64,000 nucleotides of DNA, taken from NCBI GenBank assembly GCA_963971535.1, contig OZ020588.1, forward strand, positions 121,356,505 through 121,420,504, given 5' to 3'. Made by a program: the position numbers and the translations under genes. This document shows, piece by piece, positions 33,848 through 43,676 of the stretch (within the stretch, counting starts at the first letter, position 1; every line of letters begins with the position of its first letter). The notes under the pieces are model-generated. The model was not told where the DNA came from, did not search any database, and was given only the letters and a program-made list of their open reading frames with translations. This DNA comes from Notolepis coatsorum (Eukaryota; Chordata; Actinopteri; Aulopiformes; Paralepididae).

Positions 33848-34648
33848 ATGGCAGAAAAAAGAAAGAATACAGACATCGGAGCATTTTTCAGTACACCAAA
33901 ACGCAAAGTAAGAACCCTAGTAGCCTAATAGCTCAAAGACTTAAAGGGCGGGCTCCACAAATAATGGATTGCACGATGTTAATTGCACCTTTACTTACAA
34001 TTCATTATGAATTGTAAATGGGGGACCCTGATGTAAACAAAACAAAAGTCTTTCTCTGGTCTGCAATCCCTTAACAATTGTGTATATTGAGCTGTACTAT
34101 ATTGTACCCATTCTGCAATATGTTAATAACATTTTTAATCAATCAATAACAGATTGCAGAATGGGTACAGTACAGTACGGCTCAATACACACAATTGTTA
34201 AGGGGATGCAGACCAGAGAAAGACTTTAAACTTGTTTACATCAGGGTTCCCCATTTTCAATTCATAATGAATTGTAAGTAAGGGTGCAATAGAAATGTTT
34301 CATAATGATGTTCAGTGTATTCATAAGTGTATTGCTCTCCTTAATGTAGAATGATATGGTGACTGTACAGACTCAGGAAGGAGATAAAGAGACCAAAGAG
34401 TTACAGGTAGTGGAAATATCAGACAGTCAGCTTAAAGTGTAGGATAACATAACAAATTAAGACACAAATACTTGGATTATATATGCCCCCCTCTCTCCCT
34501 TTCTTTACAGAGTAGCATAAAGATTGTGTATTCAAACCGGTTCAGTGTATTCATAAGTGTATTGCTCTCCTTAATGTAGAATGATATGGTGACTGTGCAG
34601 ACTCAGGGAGGAGGCAGAGAAGGAGAGAAAGAGACCCAAGAGTTACAG
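33848..34648 (+). CDS. partial multi-exon gene, ZMYM/hAT-like N-terminus (three exon-like blocks)
   Basis: Exon 1 (33848-33907) starts ATG and encodes 20 residues with KRKNTDIGAFFSTPKRK, ending at a GTAAG donor. Exon 2 (34350-34406, 57 nt) lies between AG and GT and encodes NDMVTVQTQEGDKETKELQ. Exon 2' (34580-34648, 69 nt) is a duplicate with a four-codon insertion, also between AG and GT. All are phase 0, so any combination keeps frame. The exon 1 style (basic, then FFS) is typical of the start of hAT-derived ZMYM1-like or BED/TTF-type proteins in fish. No catalytic exon is seen downstream before the BEL insertion. Could be a transposon fragment and not a host gene. Confidence 0.4.
33982..34290. 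repeat. 309-bp palindrome of two tail-to-tail retroposon units
   Basis: 33982-34135 and 34146-34290 are inverted copies. The outer ends ATTGCACC and GGTGCAAT match, and each arm contains 'gtttacatcagg', 'tctctggtctgc' and 'tgtacccattctgc' in the proper strand. The (AATC)n tails meet in the middle. It lies between exon 1 and exon 2 of the partial gene. Confidence 0.85.
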
Positions 34649-34708
34649 GTAATGGAAATATCAGACAGCTTAAAGTGTAGGATAACATAACAAATTAAGA
34701 CACAAAAT
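34312..34708 (+). repeat. tandem segmental duplication carrying an exon
   Basis: 34312-34470 ('cagtgtattcataagtg' to 'attaagacacaaat') repeats at 34540-34708 with a 12-base insertion and few substitutions; period about 230 bp. 34709-35372 has only A/T-rich sequence and short TA repeats. Confidence 0.85.
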
Positions 34709-35377
34709 AGGCTATATTTACAGCAGACCCTGTTATTGTTCCTTGTTGGTATTTTCTCTCTCTTTCTTATTAAAAACTTGGCCTATTTGAAAGGAGATTG
34801 ATTTAATAAAAATAAAAGAGCAAAAAAAATATATACAGTATACAGTATATATATATATTAATATATTATTATTATTATAGTAATTGGCTATCATACTGCA
34901 ATATAAACTGAGTTTTATAGTGAAAAGAGCAGCTTTATTGGTCAAGATTGAAGGCTCTATATTGCAGGAAATTGCACATACAGGTTCATTAAATGAAGAA
35001 AAAAATCTGCCGTGGAGGGGGTCCAAACCACCCATTGCACGTCAAAAAAAAAGACAAAAATAACTAAAAAGATTTAATAAAAATAATAAAAAAAATTAAA
35101 ATAAAAGCCCCACTTTCAACTATAACTAGGCAGCCATGATGGTAGTCATACTGGCCAGCAGCGTAACTAGTAAGTGTAGGTACGGGATATGTACAGATAT
35201 AGATATAGTATCTACAGATATGTAAAAGGATTATATGCAGTTATGTACAGACACGTGGATATATATATACAGTACATACAGCATTATTGTACATGCCATC
35301 ATACACTTGCCATCCTTCTTATTACTGTGTTGTGTCATCCAAAAATACTTTAATTTAGAGGTAATTCACACCACGAC

Positions 35378-36617
35378 TGTAACTGAGGGGTACAATTCCC
35401 TGACTGTATTAATCAAGTACTGATATCATTAAATCACTACCGTCTATGTACTACTGGCCAATACTGTACACAAGTATATTAGATTAGAACACTTCCACAA
35501 TGACACGGTTTTCCACACAAAATACTCGGTTAGAATATTTATTACATAAAAGGGATATTAGATTACATTACTTTGAATGCGCTTATAAGGCAAATAGAAT
35601 GTGCAGGCAAATCAATAATGAATATTAAGGAATTAGATATAGTATTCTGGGGAGGGGTGTACTACCGGTTGTAAGCCAGCAGGGGGGGGCAATGCTCTAG
35701 GAATGTCAATGGTCCACGGAGCTTCAGCAAGACACCTGGAGACGGTGTATTTACTCCCTGAGTCAGCAGGGAAAAGCAGCCTGGTCCCAGGATGCGCGCC
35801 GTGTAGGTGAAAGCCGTGGTGTCTCTGGTACGACAGAAACGGGCTTGAGTGATGTCCCCACGGGCACGTGGATCCCACAGCAGTGGGTGTAGACGGTTCT
35901 CTGCTTCCAGCAGCTTGGTGAAGAATGAAGAATAATAATCCTTTGCCGGAAAGTGGCACTGCTGGCGGGGTGTAGATCCTCCGTGGTGCGCTGTAGGTAT
36001 CCTCCGGTGCGCGGTAAAGCACGGTTGAACTTGACGTTACTATACTATTAGCACGGGCAATAAGTGCTCTATGTAGACGCACAATTACTCACTCCACGTG
36101 GTCTTTGACTCGTAATGAAGGTTTACTAATAAATAGCGAACGATACATTGAACAAATGTATTAGGATAACACGAGACTCTATCTTGGGGCAATGCGAGCC
36201 CTGCTCTGCCCACGTTGCGTAGTGGGTGAGACGTTGCTTGGATAACTGGAACTGAACGAGACAAGGGACTAAGAGACTAAGAGGAAGTTCTACTTTACTT
36301 GCGCCATATATATATGCGCTGTGAACAAATAGTACCATTCGTATTTCGCCAGCCGTATTCATGGGCAGAAGCTGGGCATGTACAGACATATCTCGTCGGT
36401 ACCTTTGAAGTCAGCTCGAGGGGGTAAGGCAGTGGCGCCGGGGGATCGCTTCCAATAGGAGAACGAATATTATGGTCTGTCCTGCTACCAGGTAAAGGGA
36501 TATTCCGTATATATTGTACAAGGAATATACAGGGGATATCAAACGATATACAAATATTATACATGGGATCTCAGGCAATAAATATATATATTCGGTTTAA
36601 TCTGACCCTTTGTAACA
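35378..36617 (-). repeat. 3' LTR of BEL copy 2
   Basis: On the element strand starts TGTTACAAAGGGTCAG and ends CAGTTACA. A TATATATA stretch near 36306-36314 is at the TATA-box place. Preceded by the tract AGGGGGCGGC (36618-36627 reversed). Confidence 0.93.
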
Positions 36618-36719
36618 GCCGCCCCCTAATTAGTCCCACCTAATTAGCTAAGCAGGGACAGATTAACCGCACTGTCCACTACTCAATGTCCGTTGTGAGG
36701 GGTCGGGCAGTTCACAAAG

Positions 36720-39700
36720 TCAGGGGGTCATGGTCGTCATTAGGCGAGTCGGGGAGCCTTGGCGACTATCAGCCTCGCCACGGGTCGGTTGTAGATCCGC
36801 CCTTGGCCGAGCACTTCTGCCACTCTGACCTTTCCGTCGGCACCAGTGGTCACTTTGCTTACGCGGCCGGCCGGCCACGCAGCTCGGGGTGGTGACTGGT
36901 CTATGGTCATGACGACTGGACGGGATGAAGGGGGGCTTAGGAGGAAGCGGGCCTGAGACTGCTTTGATCTGTGCTTGGCTGTGCTTTCTCCTCCTCCTCC
37001 GTCTGTTTCGTTTGTTCGCTCTGTACCCCGTGTGAGGAGGGGCCGGTCCCGGCCGCACCGTCAAGGAGTCGCTTGGGGTGCTGGGTTCGAGGTCAGCTAC
37101 GTCTGAAGCGCAGCTGAGGGGGGTGGAGTTCCGAACTCCCTCTGGTACCCACGGTTCTCTCACGGGCCTCTTGCTTAATGTCAATAGCCTCTGCTGTACG
37201 GGGGAGAGGCCTGTGTCTTCTTCTGTCGCTCTGGAGTGGAGGCAGCTAGTGGCTGCTGTTCGGTTGAGAGATTTAGCGAGGGGGCCTTGTAGTGTCCACC
37301 CTAGGCGGGTCTCGACTGCTGCAGGACAGCCTCGGGTTCCGGTATGGACCCGGTCTATCGGGACGATGAGGTCTGCATGGTCGGAGCCTATCAGCAGGGT
37401 CGGGGTGGCGCCGTCTATGAGCGGGATAGGTAGTTGACGCAGGTGCACGTATTTGTCCATCAGCTGTGGGATGGGGTAGGTGCACTGTGATAGTCCTATT
37501 TCTTGGCTGGTGAAAGCATTTGTAATCCTATACCGTCGCTCTGGCTGCCCGCTTGCTGCGATAGTGAAGGAGACATTCTCGCCCTTTATCGTCTTTAAAT
37601 CTCTTCTTATTGTCCGAATCGTCATTTGGTTCTCGCTCCCCCGCAGTCCCAGCTGGGCCGCAGCGGACGCGAGCAGAAGGGTCTTCTCTGACCCGTCATC
37701 AAGGACGGCGTAAGTGTCCATGACTTTGTCCTCGTGGCTCAGGAGCACTCTGACCACTTTGAGGAGCACTCGGGGGGTCTCGCTGTGCTGGTCAATGTGG
37801 AGCACTCCTGTTGGTCGGTTGTCTTGGACCTTCTGGTGGGCTCCGCACCGTGCTGCGCGGTAAGCGGCGCCCGCCTGGGCCGCCTCACGCCACTGGTCCA
37901 CTTGGACGGGGTTCAGTGTCTTATATTCGGCGCACTGTGCCAGCCAGTGTCCGCCGTCGCAGTAGGTACAGTAGGGGGCGGTCTGGGGGCTCTTCGGTGC
38001 TGGTGCCACCGCCTCGGCGTGGTACATTACCGCGACGGGCCCACTCTGTTGTCCTGGCTGACGCCTGTTGATGTCGTGCAGGACCTCCAGGTGGGTGCCA
38101 CCGCACCTGCTGCACTTCCTTTTCAAGTGGCACTCAGCTGCTAGGTGGCTGCGCGCGCAGCGGAAGCAGCGGCGGTGGTCCTTGACCCACTGGCTCACAT
38201 CATCCGTGGTCAGCTTCTTGAAGTCTTCGCACTGATGGAGCCGATGTTCTCCCTCACAGTACTGGCACTCAATCTTCCACTGGTCCTCTTTCGTCGAGGG
38301 GGTGTTGTGGTTCTGGTGCTGCGGTACTGACTCTGATTGGTGCATGACAGTCACCGATCTTCTTCCATCATTTATTCTCCTGGGTCCCTCTCTGGAGCTT
38401 GGCGTGCTCCGCCCGAACGTATCCAGTCGTAAGCTGCTGACTTCTCTCGCCAGGAAGTCGGCTAGATCAAGGAGGGATGGTTCGGGGCCGTTGGGATCCC
38501 GGTAGTCTCTCTGCCGCCTAAAACGCTCTTGTCTTGCGGGTGGCAGCTTCTCCAAAATCCTCTCGACGTTAGAGTTGGCGTATAGCTCATGCATGCCCTT
38601 TTCCCGTTGGGCTCCCAGCATCCCCACCAGGGACTGCACTTTGATTGACAGGTCGTCTAATGAGCGATTGTCTGTTGCTGGGGGTAAGCGGTCAATATGC
38701 CTTATCTCTTCTATTACGTAATCCCATATACGTCCATATCTCTGGTCCAGCGCTGCTAGAGCCGCTGTGTATGGTGTCGAAGAGGTGGCATAGGCCAGCG
38801 CTATATTGTGCGCTCGCGGTACTTTCAGGTGCTTCAGTAATATTGCATACTTGTGGCGTTCATCAGCGACATCCACCATCATTGTCTCTAGGCACATCCG
38901 GAGCTCCGTGTACTGTGCTCGACTCTCATAGGCGAAGTCGGGAAATGACGGCGTGGCAATGTATGATGTCATGGATGACTGGCACATCGGTGAGCGTTGG
39001 GGGAGAGGCCTCCTAGGCGAGTCTCCTCTTGCGTGTCGTCTTGGGCTGGTACTTGGTGGGTACCGAAGGTCGGGTACCCAGGTGCTGTTCCTCGGGGCTG
39101 ACGGTGCGTCAAACTCACCCGTGAGTTGAGTCGGGGGTTTGTAGCGCAGGGCCTCGGGGCTGACTTCTGGGCTGTACTGGACCTCCTGGTCCTGAGTACG
39201 TTGCTGCGGGTCAGGGCTGTACTGGGCCTCCTGGGCCAGAGCACGTTGCTGCTGGTCGGCTTGACACCCCTCCTCTTCCTCCTCCTCTTCCTCTGCTAGG
39301 ACCTGGAGTCTTCTGTTCAGTCTCTCGGCGTGGTTCGGTTCTGTACCCCGGTTGCTAGGTCTCGTATGGACCGGCTGGGGTGGGGGTTCGGAGACGTGGA
39401 CAGGATCCTCCTGTTGGCGGGGTCCCGGGTCGCTTCGTCGGGTAGGGGAATGTGTCCTAGACCCATATCTTGACGACCTCTGAGAGCTCCGTGCGGAGTG
39501 AGGGGGTGTCGCCATGGCAACCAGTTTGTCCATCAGCTCCGCCTGCAGCCGGTCGCGCTCTGCCTCGCGCCGGGCATGGGCTGCGTCGCGCGCGGCTTCG
39601 CGCTGGGCATTGGCGATGTCGCGCTGCGCATTGGCGCTGGCCTGGGCAGCGTCGCGCTGTGCATTGGCGACGTCGCGCTGGGCATTGGCGCTGGCATGGG

Positions 39701-40211
39701 CGGCGTGGAGCTGTGCATTTGCGACGTCGGCGCGGCTTCTCTCGATGTTCTCTTCTGTCTGGAGGCGTCTGGTCTCCAGTCTTATTCGGTCGTCTTCGCT
39801 CCTTTGTTGCGCCTGGAAGCGATCTCGCTCACCTGCGAAATGTTCGCGCTCGCACGTCTGTTGCGCTTGAAGTCGATCGCGTTCGGTGGAGGCTGCCAGG
39901 GTGGCGATGAGTGCCTGCGCCAGCATCTTGTCCGCCTCGCTGGGGGAAGACGCCGTTCGGGGCGATCGGCTCCCGGCAGTACTGGTTGGAGACCCGTTCT
40001 CCTGTTGCGTACCGAGGAGATCCATCCCCTGGGTGCGCGTCTCTTTAGGGTTGTCTTCCTCCCGGAGCTGATCGGGGGCTATTTCTTCGGTATTGTCTGG
40101 GGGTAAAGTCGTGTCAGTTCCCTCCTGGTCCCCACCGTGAGCTTGGTCAGTTACATTAGCACCCACTAGGGCCTCTGTGGTCGGGGTAACCTGGTTGTTA
40201 AGGTCAGACAT
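36720..40211 (-). CDS. gag: BEL Gag-protease polyprotein, 1,163 residues, pol lost
   Basis: Start chosen at the ATG of MSDLNNQV; a short upstream frame from the leader ATG (40363) ends TAA at 40217. In order: acidic P/T-rich head (1-90); long Q/R/A coiled coil with ANAQRDAA-type repeats (~95-235); S/R-rich linker; acidic E-run near 305; capsid-like segment (~415-550, YTELRMCLETMM, LKHLKVPRAHNIA); zinc knuckles CQYCEGEHRLHQC, CFRCARSHLAAEC, CSRCGGTH (~640-705); an extra knuckle-like CTYCDGGHWLAQC (~747) absent from copy 1; retropepsin site AVLDDGSEKTL (~830). From ~1000 the frame crosses a deletion into integrase C-terminal sequence in the wrong frame, giving an R-rich tail. It likely makes particles and a protease but needs RT and integrase from elsewhere. 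Confidence 0.88.
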   Translation of the reverse strand: MSDLNNQVTPTTEALVGANVTDQAHGGDQEGTDTTLPPDNTEEIAPDQLREEDNPKETRTQGMDLLGTQQENGSPTSTAGSRSPRTASSPSEADKMLAQALIATLAASTERDRLQAQQTCEREHFAGERDRFQAQQRSEDDRIRLETRRLQTEENIERSRADVANAQLHAAHASANAQRDVANAQRDAAQASANAQRDIANAQREAARDAAHARREAERDRLQAELMDKLVAMATPPHSARSSQRSSRYGSRTHSPTRRSDPGPRQQEDPVHVSEPPPQPVHTRPSNRGTEPNHAERLNRRLQVLAEEEEEEEEGCQADQQQRALAQEAQYSPDPQQRTQDQEVQYSPEVSPEALRYKPPTQLTGEFDAPSAPRNSTWVPDLRYPPSTSPRRHARGDSPRRPLPQRSPMCQSSMTSYIATPSFPDFAYESRAQYTELRMCLETMMVDVADERHKYAILLKHLKVPRAHNIALAYATSSTPYTAALAALDQRYGRIWDYVIEEIRHIDRLPPATDNRSLDDLSIKVQSLVGMLGAQREKGMHELYANSNVERILEKLPPARQERFRRQRDYRDPNGPEPSLLDLADFLAREVSSLRLDTFGRSTPSSREGPRRINDGRRSVTVMHQSESVPQHQNHNTPSTKEDQWKIECQYCEGEHRLHQCEDFKKLTTDDVSQWVKDHRRCFRCARSHLAAECHLKRKCSRCGGTHLEVLHDINRRQPGQQSGPVAVMYHAEAVAPAPKSPQTAPYCTYCDGGHWLAQCAEYKTLNPVQVDQWREAAQAGAAYRAARCGAHQKVQDNRPTGVLHIDQHSETPRVLLKVVRVLLSHEDKVMDTYAVLDDGSEKTLLLASAAAQLGLRGSENQMTIRTIRRDLKTIKGENVSFTIAASGQPERRYRITNAFTSQEIGLSQCTYPIPQLMDKYVHLRQLPIPLIDGATPTLLIGSDHADLIVPIDRVHTGTRGCPAAVETRLGWTLQGPLAKSLNRTAATSCLHSRATEEDTGLSPVQQRLLTLSKRPVREPWVPEGVRNSTPLSCASDVADLEPSTPSDSLTVRPGPAPPHTGYRANKRNRRRRRRKHSQAQIKAVSGPLPPKPPFIPSSRHDHRPVTTPSCVAGRPRKQSDHWCRRKGQSGRSARPRADLQPTRGEADSRQGSPTRLMTTMTP

Positions 40212-40403
40212 AATTTAACTTTCTACTTTTTCCGCGTTTAACTTCCCTTTAAAGCTAGGTATTGGACTGACAGAGTATGCTTCTAGATAGGGAGGTGGCT
40301 GCCGTCTGCGCTGCGGGCGGTCTAGCTTAGGAGAACCGTTTGTGGAGTGTTCGTCATCGGCCATGTCAATATTAATATTATATTAATATTACGCTAATTA
40401 TTC

Positions 40404-40422
40404 TCCGGCTATCGAAGGACCA
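40404..40422 (-). other. primer binding site variant (tRNA-Tyr)
   Basis: Reads TGGTCCTTCGATAGCCGGA on the element strand, two bases after the LTR. It matches the tRNA-Tyr 3' end except for an inserted TA after the 11th base. See findings. Confidence 0.75.
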
Positions 40423-40424
40423 AT

Positions 40425-41664
40425 TTTAACTGAGGGGTACAATTCCCTGACTGTATTAATCAAGTACTGATATCATTAAATCACTACCGTCTATGTACTA
40501 CTGGCCAATACTGTACACAAGTATATTAGATTAGAACACTTCCACAATGACACGGTTTTCCACACAAAATACTCGGTTAGAATATTTATTACATAAAAGG
40601 GATATTAGATTACATTACTTTGAATGCGCTTATAAGGCAAATAGAATGTGCAGGCAAATCAATAATGAATATTAAGGAATTAGATATAGTATTCTGGGGA
40701 GGGGTGTACTACCGGTTGTAAGCCAGCAGGGGGGGGCAATGCTCTAGGAATGTCAATGGTCCACAGAGCTTCAGCAAGACACCTGGAGACGGTGTATTTA
40801 CTCCCTGAGTCAGCGGGGAAAAGCAGCCTGGTCCCAGGATGCGCGCCGTGTAGGTGAAAGCCGTGGTGTCTCTGGTACGACAGAAACGGGCTTGAGTGAT
40901 GTCCCCACGGGCACGTGGATCCCACAGCAGTGGGTGTAGACGGTTCTCTGCTTCCAGCAGCTTGGTGAAGAATGAAGAATAATAATCCTTTGCCGGAAAG
41001 TGGCACTGCTGGCGGGGTGTAGATCCTCCGTGGTGCGCTGTAGGTATCCTCCGGTGCGCGGTAAAGCACGGTTGAACTTGACGTTACTATACTATTAGCA
41101 CGGGCAATAAGTGCTCTATGTAGACGCACAATTACTCACTCCACGTGGTCTTTGACTCGTAATGAAGGTTTACTAATAAATAGCGAACGATACATTGAAC
41201 AAATGTATTAGGATAACACGAGACTCTATCTTGGGGCAATGCGAGCCCTGCTCTGCCCACGTTGCGTAGTGGGTGAGACGTTGCTTGGATAACTGGAACT
41301 GAACGAGACAAGGGACTAAGAGACTAAGAGGAAGTTCTACTTTACTTGCGCCATATATATATGCGCTGTGAACAAATAGTACCATTCGTATTTCGCCAGC
41401 CGTATTCATGGGCAGAAGCTGGGCATGTACAGACATATCTCGTCGGTACCTTTGAAGTCAGCTCGAGGGGGTAAGGCAGTGGCGCCGGGGGATCGCTTCC
41501 AATAGGAGAACGAATATTATGGTCTGTCCTGCTACCAGGTAAAGGGATATTCCGTATATATTGTACAAGGAATATACAGGGGATATCAAACGATATACAA
41601 ATATTATACATGGGATCTCAGGCAATAAATATATATATTCGGTTTAATCTGACCCTTTGTAACA
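40425..41664 (-). repeat. 5' LTR of BEL copy 2
   Basis: Near-identical to 35378-36617. Its inner terminus has mutated: the last bases read GTTAAA instead of GTTACA, so the canonical CA is lost here but kept in the other LTR. Confidence 0.92.
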
Positions 41665-42289
41665 ACGACCATGTTACTATCACAAGATAGCGACTTAACA
41701 ATAACAGGTAATGTTTTGTATTCTGGAAGACACTCTCACGTCACGAGACCGCCGGCCATCTTCGTATAGGGGACAACAAACGGGTTTCTAGATCAAATGT
41801 ACTGTATGCGTTGAGCTCCGTTTTTATTACATATTTGATCACATTCTTGTTCATTTCATAACCTTATATAAGACTTTCGATTTGGATTCTAGCTAACGTT
41901 ACCTAACTAATAGTTATCTAATGTTATCCTAGCCTGCCGTTAGCCTACCTGCTAACTGTTATTGTTTATCATTGAGATCAAACTTACCGTATCAACTTCA
42001 GCCACCTTCTCTTCTCTTTGTCGTCGGGAGGAAAGCGGTAATAAGATACCGTTTTGTTGACATCGTTCCTATTATTGCAACATGGAACACAGAAATGCAA
42101 ATGCTGTCAAGCCCTCACTGCTTGTAAAATAAACAGCATATTGGAAACTGACTGATAACCGGAGCCCGGCTTCCGGGTTGGTGTGATCACATGACTGACA
42201 AAGCCGTGCAGTGATAGGCCAGAAGTCAGTTCGATTGCATCCAGGCTCGATTGCTTATCCTGTCTGGGTAGCCCGTTTGATGGTTTTTA
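41665..42289. other. unassigned flank of BEL copy 2, promoter-like motif
   Basis: No long frame. On the minus strand around 41738-41768 reads GAAGATGGCCGGCGGTC followed by GTGACGTGAG, resembling a YY1 site and a CRE half-site, as seen at housekeeping promoters. No gene was identified beside it. Confidence 0.25.
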
Positions 42290-42552
42290 CATTGAATTCT
42301 ATACACCGCAATTATGCATCGAATTATTTACATTAAATTTTATACACCGCAATTATGCATCGAATTTTTTACATTGAATTTTAAACACTGCATTTTTATT
42401 TCACATAGGTAAATTCGGAGCAAAAATATTCAGATACATGATTTTCAAAGTAATTATTTTCAATGCTATACATTCGGTGTCTGAAGAAATTCAGATACAT
42501 GTTTTGAAAGTAATTATTTTCAATGCTATAAATTCCAGTGTCTGATAAAATT
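42290..42552 (+). repeat. two adjacent minisatellites
   Basis: 42290-42385: about three units of ~45 bp containing 'acaccgcaattatgcatcgaa'. 42423-42552: two units of ~62 bp containing 'ttcagatacatg' and 'aagtaattattttcaatgct'. 42553-42820 holds nothing recognised. Confidence 0.75.
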
Positions 42553-42820
42553 CAAATACTTCTGTCACACCTTTGCTTCCATAGCCGAAGGCATTCAAAA
42601 TATGTGTGTTCTACCCAAATAATTACCAGAAGTAAGTCCTTACTTTTCTTTCCTCCTTACTTTCTCAGGCCAGGTGGCCCATTACACCATGAGCCCATCT
42701 CCCGTTTCCAAAATGCATTACAGACTGTTTGAAAAAGCTGTTTTGTTATGATAATTGGTAATGAAATATCAAAATAATGTTCAATAAGATGGACTTGTGT
42801 TTAATAAATCGTTTTACAAT

Positions 42821-42895
42821 TTAAATCCTCTAATATTGGACGGGTCTTGTATTTACCTCAGCTGCAAAGAGCACCAGGCCTTTATTAGAGGGGCT

Positions 42896-42965
<70 letters not shown>

Positions 42966-43676
42966 GATTCAATATATTTGTGAGAATCTCAAAGTGCTAC
43001 AGTAGATAAGGATAAAAAGTTAAATGAATAACTTATATAACTTATATCATAGCTTATATAAGAGGCAGGCCTTATTTTCTAAAAATGACACTCATGGACA
43101 TAATCCATTCTATTTTTTAATATGTACATTGTCTGTCTACATTTATTTAGACTAACATTGGTATTTAAATATTGAGTGCAGTTGAATAGTGAAACTGGTG
43201 GATTAACGTAATTCACACACTGAAGTTGGAACTGTCTATACTAGGTTGCGGGGCCCGCACAGACCATTTTGTGTGTGGTACCTTCTCGACTCACGGCTGA
43301 TTCGAATCGAGTTGACATGCAGGCAATAGCTTTAGCTAACGCTATCATAGCATCATGATCTGTAATGTCAACTGGACAACGCCAGCCCCGCCTGCCAACG
43401 CCATATAGATAGCGAACGTTAACTAGCGTTTGCAAACGAAGCCAACGTCATCCAGCCGACACCACAGATCTAGCTATGATGACAACGTTAGCTAACGCTA
43501 ATGCTAACGCCAATGTTAATGTAGTCAGTGTAGCAGGAACGGTAGAGAAAGGCAGCACTTAATTTGCATTGACAAGAGTTTATCTCATTCTATATCACGG
43601 CACGAAAAATTAATTAAGAAAATTATAAGAGGCCCATCCTCTATTTGAATACCCTCCACTATTAGAGGATTTACGG
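42821..43676 (-). mobile_element. TIR element family copy with AAT expansion
   Basis: Inverted ends AAATCCTCTAATATTGG (42823) and, inverted, AAATCCTCTAATAGTGG (to 43676). The interior is collinear with 33380-33775 on the other strand, including 'gcaaagagcaccaggcctttatta' and 'gacactcatggacataat'. An (AAT)n run sits inside. No transposase. Confidence 0.65.
42897..42965 (+). repeat. (AAT)n microsatellite
   Basis: About 23 perfect units. The low-complexity poly-Asn frame across it is chance. Confidence 0.95.

Larger units (their letters stand above)
35378..41664 (-). mobile_element. BEL/Pao element, copy 2: young, pol-deleted, Gag frame open
   Basis: Two 1,240-bp LTRs and the 5-bp duplication ACGAC (35373-35377, 41665-41669). 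The LTRs differ at about three positions by eye (~0.24%), so it is younger than copy 1. 6.3 kb total. The internal region keeps primer site, Gag, zinc knuckles, protease and polypurine tract, but RT, RNase H and most of integrase are deleted. Same family as copy 1 (LTR starts TGTTACAAAGG, same Gag order) but a distinct subfamily. Confidence 0.93.

Noticed and set aside
36720-37200. Arginine-run C-terminus of the BEL copy 2 protein as a nuclear signal
   Set aside because: It arises from out-of-frame reading after the pol deletion; no evidence that it is a selected signal.
39470-40106. Plus-strand alanine/arginine-rich frames up to 202 residues
   Set aside because: They are shadows of the minus-strand Gag coiled-coil, caused by its repeated codons.
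42250-43000. CRISPR-like array in the tandem repeats
   Set aside because: Units are adjacent without unique spacers, and this is animal DNA.
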